A stretch of DNA of 64,000 nt from CAMLJR01 sp964500675 (GTDB lineage Bacteria > Pseudomonadota > Gammaproteobacteria > Pseudomonadales > CAMLJR01). Under the pieces are notes generated by a model. The model worked only from the letters and a program-made list of their open reading frames with translations. It was not told the DNA's origin and did not search any database. This document shows positions 27,532 to 36,280 of this stretch, piece after piece (position 1 is the first letter of the stretch; every line of letters starts with the position of its first letter). A program made the translations under genes and the position numbers. The stretch is from positions 744,001 to 808,000 of the forward strand of contig CAZCNY010000001.1 in assembly GCA_964500675.1 (NCBI GenBank), written 5' to 3'.

Positions 27532-29075
27532 CACGCCATTCCTCCCGCATCATGCCCGAGCGCGCGCTCGGGCCCCATGCGCACATAGCGCTGCATCAGA
27601 TACACATCGACAATCGCGAGCGCCGAATAAAACACCACGAACGCGAGCAGACTCGACCACACCTGATGCGTGGTCAGCGCCGACACCGCCACATGCGTCG
27701 GCAGCACGCCTTCGATCACCCACGGCTGGCGGCCGATTTCAGCGACCGTCCAACCCAATTCGGCCGCGATCCACGGCAGCGGCAATGCATACAACGCCAC
27801 GCGTAAAAACCAGCGATAGCGATCGAAGCGTTGCACCGACGATAAATAAAATGCGAATGCAAATAGCGCGATGAAGAAAAATCCGCACGCGACCATGGCA
27901 CGGAAACTCCAAAATAAATAACCCACGGGCGGCACCGTGCTCGCCGCCGCGCGCTCGATGTCTTCCGGCGTCGCGTTCACCGGATCGATATTGAAACGCT
28001 TGAGCAGCAACGCGTAACCCAAATATTTTTGTTTCTGCGCGAACTCATCGCGCAACGCAATATTCTGCGGATCATCGCGCAAACGTTGCAGCAACGCGTA
28101 AGCGCCGATGCCGGAGCGAATATGATCGGCGTTGCGCTCGACGAGCTCGACGATGCCGGGCAGCGGCGTATCGACCGAGCGCGTCGCGATCAATCCCAAT
28201 GCATACGGCACTTTCACCGCGTAATGCGTTTTCTTTTTTGCGCTGTCGGGAATACCAAAAATCGTGAACGCCGCGGGCGCGGGCTCCTGTTCCCACATCG
28301 CCTCGATTGCGGCGAGCTTCATTTTCTGATGCTCGGTGGTGACGTAACCGCTCTCGTCGCCGAGCACGACCACCGACAGCGCCGCCGCCAAACCGAAACT
28401 CGACGCGATCGCAAACGAGCGCCGCGCCATGCCGCGATGCCGGCCCTGCAGCAGATACAGCGAGGAAATCGCGAGCACGAACACCGAGCCCGTGACATAA
28501 CCCGCCGCCACCGTATGCACGAATTTCGCCTGCGCGACCGGATTGAAAATAACCTCGCGAATCGAGGTCAGTTCCATGCGCATCGTTTCGAAATTAAATG
28601 CGGAGCCGACCGGATTTTGCATCCAACCGTTCGCGATCAAAATCCACAGCGCCGACAAATTCGAGCCGATCGCGACCAGCCACGTCACCATTAAATGTTT
28701 GCGCTTGCTGAGTTTGTCCCAGCCGAAAAAAAACAGACCGACAAACGTCGATTCGAGGAAAAATGCCATCAAGCCTTCGATCGCGAGCGGCACGCCGAAG
28801 ATATCGCCGACGTAATGCGCGTAATACGCCCAGTTGGTGCCGAACTGAAACTCCATGGTGATGCCGGTGGCGACCCCCATCGCGAAATTGATCGCGAACA
28901 ATTTGCCCCAGAAGCGCGTCATCTGTTTCCATTCTTCGCGCCCCGTCATCACGTACACGCTCTCCATCATCGCGAGCAGAATCGACAAGCCGAGCGTGAG
29001 TGGAACAAACAGAAAATGGTAGAGCGCGGTCAACCCGAATTGAATTCGCGACAACATCAGCACATCGAATTCCAT
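27531..29075 (-). CDS. cydA: Cytochrome bd ubiquinol oxidase subunit I
   Basis: Haem-bearing subunit oxidising quinol and reducing oxygen without proton pumping. Seen: SRIQFGLTALYHFLFVPLTLG with haem ligand His19, the GRQPW motif (haem region, in AEIGRQPWVIEGVLPT), and the long quinol-binding Q loop between helices 6 and 7 (about 255-380), the E. coli-like long form; 514 residues. Cytochrome bd is known to resist sulfide, which poisons haem-copper oxidases; here it sits in the same operon as sulfide:quinone oxidoreductase, so a protective role is likely. Confidence 0.95.
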   Translation of the reverse strand: MEFDVLMLSRIQFGLTALYHFLFVPLTLGLSILLAMMESVYVMTGREEWKQMTRFWGKLFAINFAMGVATGITMEFQFGTNWAYYAHYVGDIFGVPLAIEGLMAFFLESTFVGLFFFGWDKLSKRKHLMVTWLVAIGSNLSALWILIANGWMQNPVGSAFNFETMRMELTSIREVIFNPVAQAKFVHTVAAGYVTGSVFVLAISSLYLLQGRHRGMARRSFAIASSFGLAAALSVVVLGDESGYVTTEHQKMKLAAIEAMWEQEPAPAAFTIFGIPDSAKKKTHYAVKVPYALGLIATRSVDTPLPGIVELVERNADHIRSGIGAYALLQRLRDDPQNIALRDEFAQKQKYLGYALLLKRFNIDPVNATPEDIERAAASTVPPVGYLFWSFRAMVACGFFFIALFAFAFYLSSVQRFDRYRWFLRVALYALPLPWIAAELGWTVAEIGRQPWVIEGVLPTHVAVSALTTHQVWSSLLAFVVFYSALAIVDVYLMQRYVRMGPERALGHDAGGMA

Positions 29076-29086
29076 GAATGCCCCCT

Positions 29087-29281
29087 TTAAGTGTTCGCGT
29101 GCAATAACCGCTGCGCCACGTGTTCGTTATCGACGGGTACACGCTGCGCGGTGGCGAAAAAATAATGATAGATCGCCACCAGCGCGGCAATCTTGAGCAG
29201 CAACAATACACTCATATGCACGCGCAGCGGATATGCGCGCCGCCAGCGCTGCAGGCGGATCAAGCAGGCGGTTGCGATCAT
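29087..29281 (-). CDS. CydP-like small membrane protein
   Basis: 64 residues with one central helix (LLLLKIAALVAIYHYFF) and a basic N-terminus. The size, the position just upstream of cydA and the L-K-hydrophobic-YHYFF pattern resemble the putative cytochrome oxidase small subunit CydP. It starts 3 bases after the DUF442 gene and ends 11 bases before cydA. Function is inferred from family and place only. Confidence 0.72.
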   Translation of the reverse strand: MIATACLIRLQRWRRAYPLRVHMSVLLLLKIAALVAIYHYFFATAQRVPVDNEHVAQRLLHANT

Positions 29282-29284
29282 GGC

Positions 29285-29635
29285 TCAGCGCGCGGCGCGC
29301 GCTTTCACGAGCGACCACAATTGCGAGCAGCGATTGCCCGTGCGGCAGAACGCCAGAATCGGCTTTGGCAACGTCGCCAAATGCTGCGCGAATTTTTCCA
29401 CATCCTGCTCGCGAATTTGATTTGGAATCACCGGCAGATATTCGTAGACGATTCCGGCTTTTTGCGCCGCGACCGCGAGCGCATCCGAGGTCGGCTGATC
29501 GGGTGCTTCGCGATCGGGGCGGGCGTTGATCACGGTGCGAAAACCTTTGGCTGCAATCGCGGCAAAATCCGCCGCTTTGACCTGGGGACCTATCCACAGA
29601 TCGGGCGTCAATTGCGAGAGTTGTTCAAGCGGCAT
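29285..29635 (-). CDS. DUF442/TIGR01244-family sulfurtransferase-like protein
   Basis: 116 residues, tyrosine-phosphatase-like fold. In many bacteria this domain is fused to a persulfide dioxygenase in the Blh (beta-lactamase-hydrolase-like) protein; here the two are adjacent separate genes. Seen: LTPDLWIGPQVKAADFAAIAAKGFRTVINARPD and the active loop LAFCRTGNRCSQLW with the nucleophile cysteine. The ATG at 29635 has GAGGAA upstream. It probably handles persulfide sulfur together with its neighbour. Confidence 0.85.
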   Translation of the reverse strand: MPLEQLSQLTPDLWIGPQVKAADFAAIAAKGFRTVINARPDREAPDQPTSDALAVAAQKAGIVYEYLPVIPNQIREQDVEKFAQHLATLPKPILAFCRTGNRCSQLWSLVKARAAR

Positions 29636-29660
29636 GGCATGGTTCCTCGTTAAGCTGAAT

Positions 29661-30527
29661 TCACAAAACATCGAGCGGAATTTTCAAATAGCTGACGCCG
29701 TTGCTTTCGGGGGCCGGAAAATGTCCGCCGCGAATATTGACCTGTACCGACGGCAACAACAGTTTCGGCTTGGGCAGCTCGGCATCGCGCGCCTGTCGCA
29801 ATGCCACGAATTCGGCCTCGCTGACACCGTCGTGCGCGTGGACATTATGACGCTTCTGATCGGCCACGCTGGTCAGCCAACAATACTCGCTGCGCCCGGG
29901 CGGCAGATAATCGTGACACAAAAACAAGCGCGTCGCTGCCGGCAGCGCGAGAATTTTCCGGATCGAATGGTACAGCGTGTGCGCATCGCCACCTGGAAAA
30001 TCGCAGCGCGCGCTGCCGTAATCGGGCATGAACAACGTGTCGCCGATAAACGCGGCGTCGCCTATCACATAAGTGACGCAGGCGAGCGTGTGCCCCGGCG
30101 TGTGCATGACCGCGATTTGACTGTCGCCGAGCGCGATGGTTTCGCCGTCGCGCAGCAGATCATCGAAATCGCTGCCATCGCGCTTGAAGTCCGCACCGAG
30201 ATTGAAAATCTTGCCGAAAACCTGTTGCGCCTGCGTGATGTGTTCGCCGATCGCGATTTTTCCACCCAGCGTTTTTTGCAGATAGACCGCCGCCGATAAA
30301 TGATCGGCATGCGCGTGCGTTTCGAGAATCCAATCGAGTGTGTAATTTTTTTTACGCACGCAGGCGACGATGCGATCGGCAAACGCGGTGCTGGTGCGGC
30401 CGATGCTCGCATCGTAATCGAGTACGGGATCGATAATCGCGCAGCGCTTGCTCGCCGCATCGGCAACAACGTACGCAATCGTGAATGTCGGCTCGTGAAA
30501 AAATGCTTCGATCACCACTTCACTCAT
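29661..30527 (-). CDS. Persulfide dioxygenase-like MBL-fold hydrolase (ETHE1/Blh type)
   Basis: Iron-dependent oxidation of glutathione persulfide to sulfite is the known job of this group. 288 residues: metal motif ETHAHADHLSAA, MHTPGHTLACVTY with the next His ligand, IGDTLFMPDYGSARCDFPGG, and FLCHDYLPPG. The DYGSARCDFPGG segment is typical of Blh/ETHE1 proteins and not of beta-lactamases. Located between SulP/SQR and the DUF442 gene, so it would act on persulfide made by SQR. Confidence 0.88.
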   Translation of the reverse strand: MSEVVIEAFFHEPTFTIAYVVADAASKRCAIIDPVLDYDASIGRTSTAFADRIVACVRKKNYTLDWILETHAHADHLSAAVYLQKTLGGKIAIGEHITQAQQVFGKIFNLGADFKRDGSDFDDLLRDGETIALGDSQIAVMHTPGHTLACVTYVIGDAAFIGDTLFMPDYGSARCDFPGGDAHTLYHSIRKILALPAATRLFLCHDYLPPGRSEYCWLTSVADQKRHNVHAHDGVSEAEFVALRQARDAELPKPKLLLPSVQVNIRGGHFPAPESNGVSYLKIPLDVL

Positions 30528-30582
30528 AATTACCTCGCATAACCCTCTTCTCCCGCGGGGAGAGCGGAGTTGTAACGCTTCG

Positions 30583-32343
30583 CTAAATCACATAATCCTC
30601 TGCTTCACCCGCGAATGCGAGAAACGCCTTGTGCGTCGACAAATAAATTTTTCCCGTCAACTGTGCGAGCAGTGGCGATTGCTGTAAACGGTCGAGTACA
30701 GGACCTTTGATTTCGGCCAAATTCAAATCGATGCCGCGCGCATGCAGATGGCTGTTCAACTCGATCAACATATCGAGCGCGGTCGCATCGATTTGACTCA
30801 CCGACGACAATACCAGCAGCACGTGTTGCACTTCGTTTTGCACAGCAAGCTCGCTGCGCACGCGCTCCTCGACGGCCTGCGCGTTGGCGAACACTAAATT
30901 CTCGTCGATGCGCAGCGCCAGCACATGCGCGAGCGTTTCGGTTTGATAGCGCTTGATATTGCGAAAATGCTCGCTGAACGGCACGCGCCCGAGCACTGCG
31001 ATATGCGGATTGCTGCTGCGCCACACCAGCGAGGCCAGCGATACGCCGATGCCGATCGCAATGCCCGCTTCGACGCCGAACACGATCACACCGATCGCGC
31101 TGGCCGCAAGCGCGAGCGCATCGGCGCGATCGTAACGCCAGGCGCGAAAAAATGCTTTCACATCGATGACGGGCGCGACCGCGACGATAATGGTCGCCGC
31201 GAGTACCGCGCGCGGCAGCGCGGTGAAAATCGCGGTGAACTGCGCGACGACAATCGCCATCAACAATGCCGAAATCACACCCGCGAGCGGTGTGCGCGCA
31301 CCTGCGTTGAAGCTCACGAGCGAGCGCGCGAAGCCGCCGTTGACGGGAAATCCGCCCGATAATGCACTCGCGATATTGGCTGCACCCAACGCGCGCAATT
31401 CGGCATCGGCGCTGATTTTCTCGCGGCGTTTGAGCGCGAGCGCCTGCGCCACCGAAAAACTGCTGACAAAATTAATCAGCGCGATCGCGAATGCGGGGAA
31501 CAATAATTGTTGCAGCGGTAATCCCAGCGTCGCCGGCACTTGTACACGCGGCAAACCCTGCGGAATCGCGCCGACCACGGCGACGCCGAAACGCTCGTGC
31601 CAATGCAGCGTCAATGTCAAAAAAATCGCCAGCAGCACGACCAGCATCGGCATCAATTTCGGTAACAACACCGCGAGCGTTGAACGCGCGCCGAGCAAGC
31701 GCGCGAGCGGCGCTAAAAATCTGCGCTGAAAAAACAATAACAGCATCGCACTGATGCCGATCGCCGCAGTCGGCCAATGCATGTTCGCGGCGGCCGCAAA
31801 CAATGCCGCCAGCTGCGTGAACGCGGTTTCGCCGTGCGCGTGCGTGCCGAGCAACGGGTTGATCTGCCCGATCAAAATCAACAGCGAGGCGCCCGAAGTG
31901 AAACCGCTGATGACGGGATTGCTCAACAGTTTGGCGAGAAAACCGAAACGCAGCACGCCGAATAAAAGCGACATCGCTCCGGCCAGCAGCGCGAGCAACG
32001 CCGTACCCGCGACATATTGCGCACTGCCCGGCGCAGTGAGCGGTGTCAGCGCCGTCGCCGTCATCAGCGATGTCACCGCGACGGGACCGACCGCGAGCGT
32101 CATGCTCGTGCCAAAGAATGCATACGCAATCAGCGGCAGAATACTCGCGTACATACCGTATTGCGCGGGCAGCCCCGCGACAATCGCATACGCCATCGAC
32201 TGCGGCACCAGCATGATGGCGACAATCACGCCCGCGATCAGATCCTGCGGCAACAATTCGGCGCGGTAGCGCGCGAGCCACTCGGGGCAGAATCGCTGTA
32301 GCCGCGCTTGCGTCGTTTGCGCCAGGGCGCCTTCATCTGCCAT
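30583..32343 (-). CDS. SulP-family anion transporter with STAS domain
   Basis: Inner-membrane sulfate/bicarbonate-type transporter. 586 residues: LLPQDLIAGVIVAIMLVPQSMAYA (first helix of the family), GLPAQYGMYASILP, FGTSMTLAVGPVAVTSLMT, then a C-terminal STAS domain (about 455-575) with VLVLSSVSQIDATALDMLIELN. I chose the ATG at 32343; an ATG at 32364 is too near its GGAG, and the long upstream extension overlaps the SQR gene. Within this operon it may move sulfate or sulfite, the end products of SQR and persulfide dioxygenase; direction is unknown. Confidence 0.87.
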   Translation of the reverse strand: MADEGALAQTTQARLQRFCPEWLARYRAELLPQDLIAGVIVAIMLVPQSMAYAIVAGLPAQYGMYASILPLIAYAFFGTSMTLAVGPVAVTSLMTATALTPLTAPGSAQYVAGTALLALLAGAMSLLFGVLRFGFLAKLLSNPVISGFTSGASLLILIGQINPLLGTHAHGETAFTQLAALFAAAANMHWPTAAIGISAMLLLFFQRRFLAPLARLLGARSTLAVLLPKLMPMLVVLLAIFLTLTLHWHERFGVAVVGAIPQGLPRVQVPATLGLPLQQLLFPAFAIALINFVSSFSVAQALALKRREKISADAELRALGAANIASALSGGFPVNGGFARSLVSFNAGARTPLAGVISALLMAIVVAQFTAIFTALPRAVLAATIIVAVAPVIDVKAFFRAWRYDRADALALAASAIGVIVFGVEAGIAIGIGVSLASLVWRSSNPHIAVLGRVPFSEHFRNIKRYQTETLAHVLALRIDENLVFANAQAVEERVRSELAVQNEVQHVLLVLSSVSQIDATALDMLIELNSHLHARGIDLNLAEIKGPVLDRLQQSPLLAQLTGKIYLSTHKAFLAFAGEAEDYVI

Positions 32344-32378
32344 CGTTATCGCTCGCCGCTTCATTCTCCGCCGGAAGT

Positions 32379-33650
32379 TTATCGCTCCAGGCGCTCGATG
32401 CCGAGCAATCGCAAAATATATTTTTCGTAGATCGGCTCGGAGTTGCCGGTCTTCATCTTGCGCAGAAAATATTTCTCGAAGGCGATTTTCGCCAGATGCA
32501 CCCATTTGCCTTTTTTCATCCACGCGACATTGCGCGGCGGAATCTGCGGCAACGCGACGAACGCGACGCCCGTATCGCCCATATCGGCCAGACAAATCGC
32601 ATTCCATGTGCCCTTCCAATCGGCGGGGCGGCCTTTCAATTCGGCTTCGATGTTGTGCACGATCGCAGTGATCATCGATTCGATCATGTAGCCGGTTTTC
32701 GGTGCGCCGGTCGGCACCGGCGTCACTTCGACCGGCGGAATCGCGATGCACACGCCCGCGGAAAAAATATTGCGGTATTTTTTGCTGCGCTGAAATTCAT
32801 CGACCATGACAAAGCCGCGCGGATTGCATAGACCTTCGACGGCGGCAACGGCATCGACGCCTTTGAACGCGGGCAGCATCATCGAATATTTGAACGGCAA
32901 TTCGTGCTCCTTGACGACCACGCCGCTGTTGTCGACTTCGGTAACGAACATTTTTCCGGCTTCGATTTTCGTCACGCGCGCATTGGTGATCCATTTGATA
33001 TCGTTCTGGCGCAATTCGGATTCGAGCATGCCCTTTGAATCGCCCACGCCGCCGAGACCCAAATGCCCGATATACGGCTCGCTCGTCACATACGTCATCG
33101 GCACTTTGTTGCGCAGTTTGCGTTTGCGCAAATCGCGGTTGACGATGAATGAAAACTCATAGGCGGGACCGAAGCAACTTGCGCCCGGCATCGCGCCGAT
33201 AATCACGGGGCCGGGGTCTTCCAGCAGCGCCTGATAGCCAGCCCAGGCTTGTTCGGCGTGATCGATCGTGCAGATCGAATGACTATGCCCGGCGGGACCG
33301 GCGCCCGCCACTTCATCGAACGCCAATTTCGGTCCCGTGGTGATCACGAGATAATTGTATTTCACACTGTCGCCGTTGCCGAGTTGCAAGGTGTTCGCTT
33401 CGGCATCGATTTTCACCACGGGCTGCGCGATAAATTCAATGCCTTTCTTTTCGAGATACGGGCGCAGCGCAAATGCAATATCGTCGCGTTTGCGCCAACC
33501 CACCGCGACCCACGGATTCGACGGCACGAATTGAAAATAATCGACCGCATTGACCACGGTGATGCGATGCTCAGCGCCGAGTTTTTCCCGCAATTCGTAC
33601 GCGGCCGGCGTACCGCCCGTACCCGCTCCCATTACGACGATGTGCGCCAT
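32379..33650 (-). CDS. sqr: Sulfide:quinone oxidoreductase (type I-like)
   Basis: Membrane-bound flavoprotein that oxidises sulfide and passes electrons to quinone. 423 residues: N-terminal FAD site VVMGAGTGGTPAAYEL, second dinucleotide region PVIIGAMPGASCFGPAYEF. Three cysteines, C127 (SICTID), C159 (GASCFGP) and C353 (AICLADMGDTG), match the three redox cysteines known from Acidithiobacillus SQR (128, 160, 356). KTGYMIESM and the amphipathic C-terminal helices are also present. Keeping all three cysteines argues for true SQR rather than a generic NADH dehydrogenase. Confidence 0.88.
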   Translation of the reverse strand: MAHIVVMGAGTGGTPAAYELREKLGAEHRITVVNAVDYFQFVPSNPWVAVGWRKRDDIAFALRPYLEKKGIEFIAQPVVKIDAEANTLQLGNGDSVKYNYLVITTGPKLAFDEVAGAGPAGHSHSICTIDHAEQAWAGYQALLEDPGPVIIGAMPGASCFGPAYEFSFIVNRDLRKRKLRNKVPMTYVTSEPYIGHLGLGGVGDSKGMLESELRQNDIKWITNARVTKIEAGKMFVTEVDNSGVVVKEHELPFKYSMMLPAFKGVDAVAAVEGLCNPRGFVMVDEFQRSKKYRNIFSAGVCIAIPPVEVTPVPTGAPKTGYMIESMITAIVHNIEAELKGRPADWKGTWNAICLADMGDTGVAFVALPQIPPRNVAWMKKGKWVHLAKIAFEKYFLRKMKTGNSEPIYEKYILRLLGIERLER

Positions 33651-33700
33651 GATTTAGCCCTCTCGTTATCAAAAAAAACAGCCCGCTGCCTGTGCTGCCC

Positions 33701-35089
33701 CTATTTTGCAGGGGTAGCCTGTAAATCGCCGTTAATGGTTTCCAAACTCTGCTCATCCAATGCACCCGCGACCGCGGCGAGGCGCAGACGATTCAATACG
33801 AGCGCGTATTGCGCCTGCCGCAACGCGCGTTGCGCGCCGTACGCATCGGTTTGCGCGCTGAGCAGCTCAAGCGTGCTGCGCGCGCCGTTGGCGTGACCGA
33901 GTTCGGTGGCATGCAAACGCAATTGCGCGGATTTATCGGCCTGCTCGAACGCGCGCACCTGAGCATAACCGTTAGTGACGCCGAGCCATGCCGCCTGCGT
34001 CTGCCGCGCGATGGTCTGACGCAGCGCCGCGAGATCGGCCTGCGCTTTTTCGCTGTGCGCGATGGCTTCGGCGTGCTTGGCGCTGCGCATACCGCCCGTG
34101 AATAACGGCACCGTCACCTGCACGCCGACCAGCCAATTCGAACTTTGGATTTGACTCGCGCCGTAAGCGCCATCGCCGTGCAAACGATCGTCGCCCGCCT
34201 GCGCCACCAGCGCGAACACGGGCGAGGTCAGCGCGCGGTATTTATCGATATCGGCCTGCGCGATAGCGACGCCGAGCGCTTGCATCGTCAACAGCGGATT
34301 GTTGTTTTCCGCGCGTTGCTGCCATTCGCTCAATGCAATTTTTTCCGGCGCGGCCGCGCCGGTGGGTTGGCGCAATTCGACGGGATCAATGCCGATGCTA
34401 TCGATAAACGCGCTGCGCTTGATCGCGGTATCGCTCTGCGCGGCGAGCATCTGCGCGGCGATGGCATCGAAACGCGCCTGCGCTTCATTCGCGTCGGTGA
34501 TCGGAATATCGCCGCTGTTGAAACGCGTCTTGGCTTCGTCGAGCGCGCGCTGCGCCGCGTCTTTTTCTGCGGCGAGTAAATTCTCGGTGGAGCGTGCGAG
34601 CGCCAGATCGAAATACGCCTGCGCCACGCGCAAAATCAAATCCTGTTGCGCGTTCGCGTACTGCGCTTCGGCGAGTTGCGCCTGTTTGTCGAGCTGACGC
34701 GAATTGGCAAAACGCTCGGCGTCGTACAGCGGCTGCTGCGCGCTGATCACCCAACGCCGATCGTGACCGCGGTTGACGTCGGTGCGAAAATCGACATCGT
34801 TCGAGGTGCCGAACGCCGGTGTCGAAAATTGCGCGCCGCTGGTGCGATTGTCCATCGACGCCAGGCCGAGCGCCGCCGTCGCCTGCACCTGCGGCAGCAG
34901 CAAGGCGCGGCTCTCGCGCCGCTTCTGCACGCCGATCGCGCGCTCGGCATTGGCCGCCGCGAATACGGCATCGTGCTGTTGCGCCGAGCGCCAGGCTTGC
35001 AGCAGATCGACCGCGCTGCTTTGATCCGTAATTTGCGCCGCCGCAGAGCCGCTTATAAAAAGCGTTAGAGCCAGCAATGTCGCGCGCAT
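33701..35089 (-). CDS. TolC-family outer-membrane efflux protein
   Basis: Outer-membrane channel-tunnel for a tripartite pump. 462 residues: signal peptide ending SGSAAA, then two long repeat halves of alpha-helical barrel with DLLQAWRSAQQHDAVFAAANAER and LLPQVQATAALG, and FTGGMRSAKHAEAIAHSEKA. The ATG at 35089 has GGGGAG seven bases upstream. The adaptor and RND pump are in the same operon though four genes upstream, so all three parts are present. Confidence 0.9.
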   Translation of the reverse strand: MRATLLALTLFISGSAAAQITDQSSAVDLLQAWRSAQQHDAVFAAANAERAIGVQKRRESRALLLPQVQATAALGLASMDNRTSGAQFSTPAFGTSNDVDFRTDVNRGHDRRWVISAQQPLYDAERFANSRQLDKQAQLAEAQYANAQQDLILRVAQAYFDLALARSTENLLAAEKDAAQRALDEAKTRFNSGDIPITDANEAQARFDAIAAQMLAAQSDTAIKRSAFIDSIGIDPVELRQPTGAAAPEKIALSEWQQRAENNNPLLTMQALGVAIAQADIDKYRALTSPVFALVAQAGDDRLHGDGAYGASQIQSSNWLVGVQVTVPLFTGGMRSAKHAEAIAHSEKAQADLAALRQTIARQTQAAWLGVTNGYAQVRAFEQADKSAQLRLHATELGHANGARSTLELLSAQTDAYGAQRALRQAQYALVLNRLRLAAVAGALDEQSLETINGDLQATPAK

Positions 35090-35117
35090 CGTCGCACTCC
35101 CCAGCATCATTTTTTTC

Positions 35118-35543
35118 TTACGTCGCAACCGCATGATCGATCCACGCCAGCAACTGCGGCAGCGGCAGCGCGCCCGCGCTGCGTGCAATTTCGCGCCCGC
35201 CGTGCAGCACCATCAGCGTCGGAATGCTGCGAATCTGAAAACGGCTCGCGGTGTGTTGCGCGCGTTCGGTATCGACTTTCACGAACGGCACGGCTGGACG
35301 CTGTTGTGCTGCCTGCATAAAAACCGGCGCCATCATTTTGCAGGGACCGCACCACTCGGCCCAGAAATCCACCACGATGGGCAGCTCGGTACCTTGCACG
35401 AAGCGATCGAAATCGGCATCGTCGAGCGCAAACGGTTGCGCTGGCAATAACGGGGCAGCGCAGCGCCCGCATTTAGGGTGATCATGCAGGCGCTCGCCGG
35501 GTACGCGATTTTTTGCACCGCAATTCACGCAGACAATTTGCAT
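35118..35543 (-). CDS. trxC: Zinc-ribbon thioredoxin (TrxC/thioredoxin 2 type)
   Basis: Cytoplasmic disulfide reductase. 141 residues: an N-terminal zinc ribbon with two CxxC pairs (CVNCG and CGRC), then a thioredoxin fold with DFWAEWCGPCKMMAP and the cis-Pro loop SIPTLMVL. The ATG at 35543 begins directly before the zinc ribbon. Thioredoxins release sulfide from persulfides, which fits its position in the operon. Confidence 0.93.
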   Translation of the reverse strand: MQIVCVNCGAKNRVPGERLHDHPKCGRCAAPLLPAQPFALDDADFDRFVQGTELPIVVDFWAEWCGPCKMMAPVFMQAAQQRPAVPFVKVDTERAQHTASRFQIRSIPTLMVLHGGREIARSAGALPLPQLLAWIDHAVAT

Positions 35544-35588
35544 CACTGCTCTCCAAATACGCCGCTTCAAATCAGGCTGGTAAAAAAA

Positions 35589-35783
35589 TTACACGCCGGG
35601 CTTCAAGCCCAGCTTCTGTAGAATTCTTTCCATCAAGCACCATTTGGTTAATCCACTCTGCAATAAATTGGCGCCGACAAACGCGGTGAACCACAACCAG
35701 TTTTGATTGACGTAAATCGCGAGCAGCAGCGACAGCAAAATAAAACTGCCTGCAACAACGCGCGTCATTTGCCATGAAGTCAT
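35589..35783 (-). CDS. DUF2892 (YgaP-like) small membrane protein
   Basis: 64 residues with two hydrophobic helices (about 8-25 and 28-45) and the C-terminal LTKWCLMERILQKLG, as in DUF2892 proteins. DUF2892 forms the membrane part of the E. coli rhodanese YgaP and occurs next to sulfur-oxidation genes; here there is no rhodanese fused. Its exact role is unknown. 45 bases precede trxC. Confidence 0.8.
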   Translation of the reverse strand: MTSWQMTRVVAGSFILLSLLLAIYVNQNWLWFTAFVGANLLQSGLTKWCLMERILQKLGLKPGV

Positions 35784-35847
35784 GATGTATTTCCTCTCGG
35801 TTATAACGGCGGCATGCTGCCGCCGTTGCGCCGCTGCGATGTATCGA

Positions 35848-36234
35848 TTAGCGGCCTTTGCCCATACCTTGTCCTTGACCCATACCTTGTCCCTGCCCCA
35901 TACCCTGGCCTTGCATCATTCCCTGCCCTTGAGCGGGCGGCATATCCGGCAACACCACACCGCGTTCTTGCGCCCGTTGCTGCATCAACTTATGGTGTTC
36001 AGCGCGAAATGTTTCGCGCTCTTGCTGTGTTTTCATATTGCGCATTTTTTCGCGATATTCGATCCGCTCCTGTTGCGTCATCAGTTGCGCGCCGTACATC
36101 TGTTCGCGCATCTGCGCGGTATTTTGCTGCATCATCTGAGACCGGCCGGCATTGCTGTCGTCCGCAAATGCAAATTGACTGCCGATCGAAACCACGCTGC
36201 TCAAGGCGATAACGAGTACTGTTTGCTTGACCAT
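35848..36234 (-). CDS. Met/Gln-rich small periplasmic protein
   Basis: 128 residues. Signal peptide (to about FAFA), a charged helical middle (MTQQERIEYREKMRNMKTQ and TFRAEHHKLMQQRAQERG), and a C-terminal tail with repeated GQGM units. The helical part resembles Spy/CpxP-like periplasmic chaperones loosely; the tail's methionines could bind copper or other soft metals. The ATG at 36234 has AGGAG eight bases upstream. It lies between the RND pump and the DUF2892 gene. No function is assigned. Confidence 0.75.
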   Translation of the reverse strand: MVKQTVLVIALSSVVSIGSQFAFADDSNAGRSQMMQQNTAQMREQMYGAQLMTQQERIEYREKMRNMKTQQERETFRAEHHKLMQQRAQERGVVLPDMPPAQGQGMMQGQGMGQGQGMGQGQGMGKGR

Positions 36235-36280
36235 CTCTGCTCTCCTCAACGTTGATTGTACGCACGATTATTCATAACGC

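Noticed and set aside
32344..32751. Upstream extension of the SulP frame
   Set aside because: It overlaps the conserved C-terminus of SQR and reads as Arg-rich non-homologous sequence.
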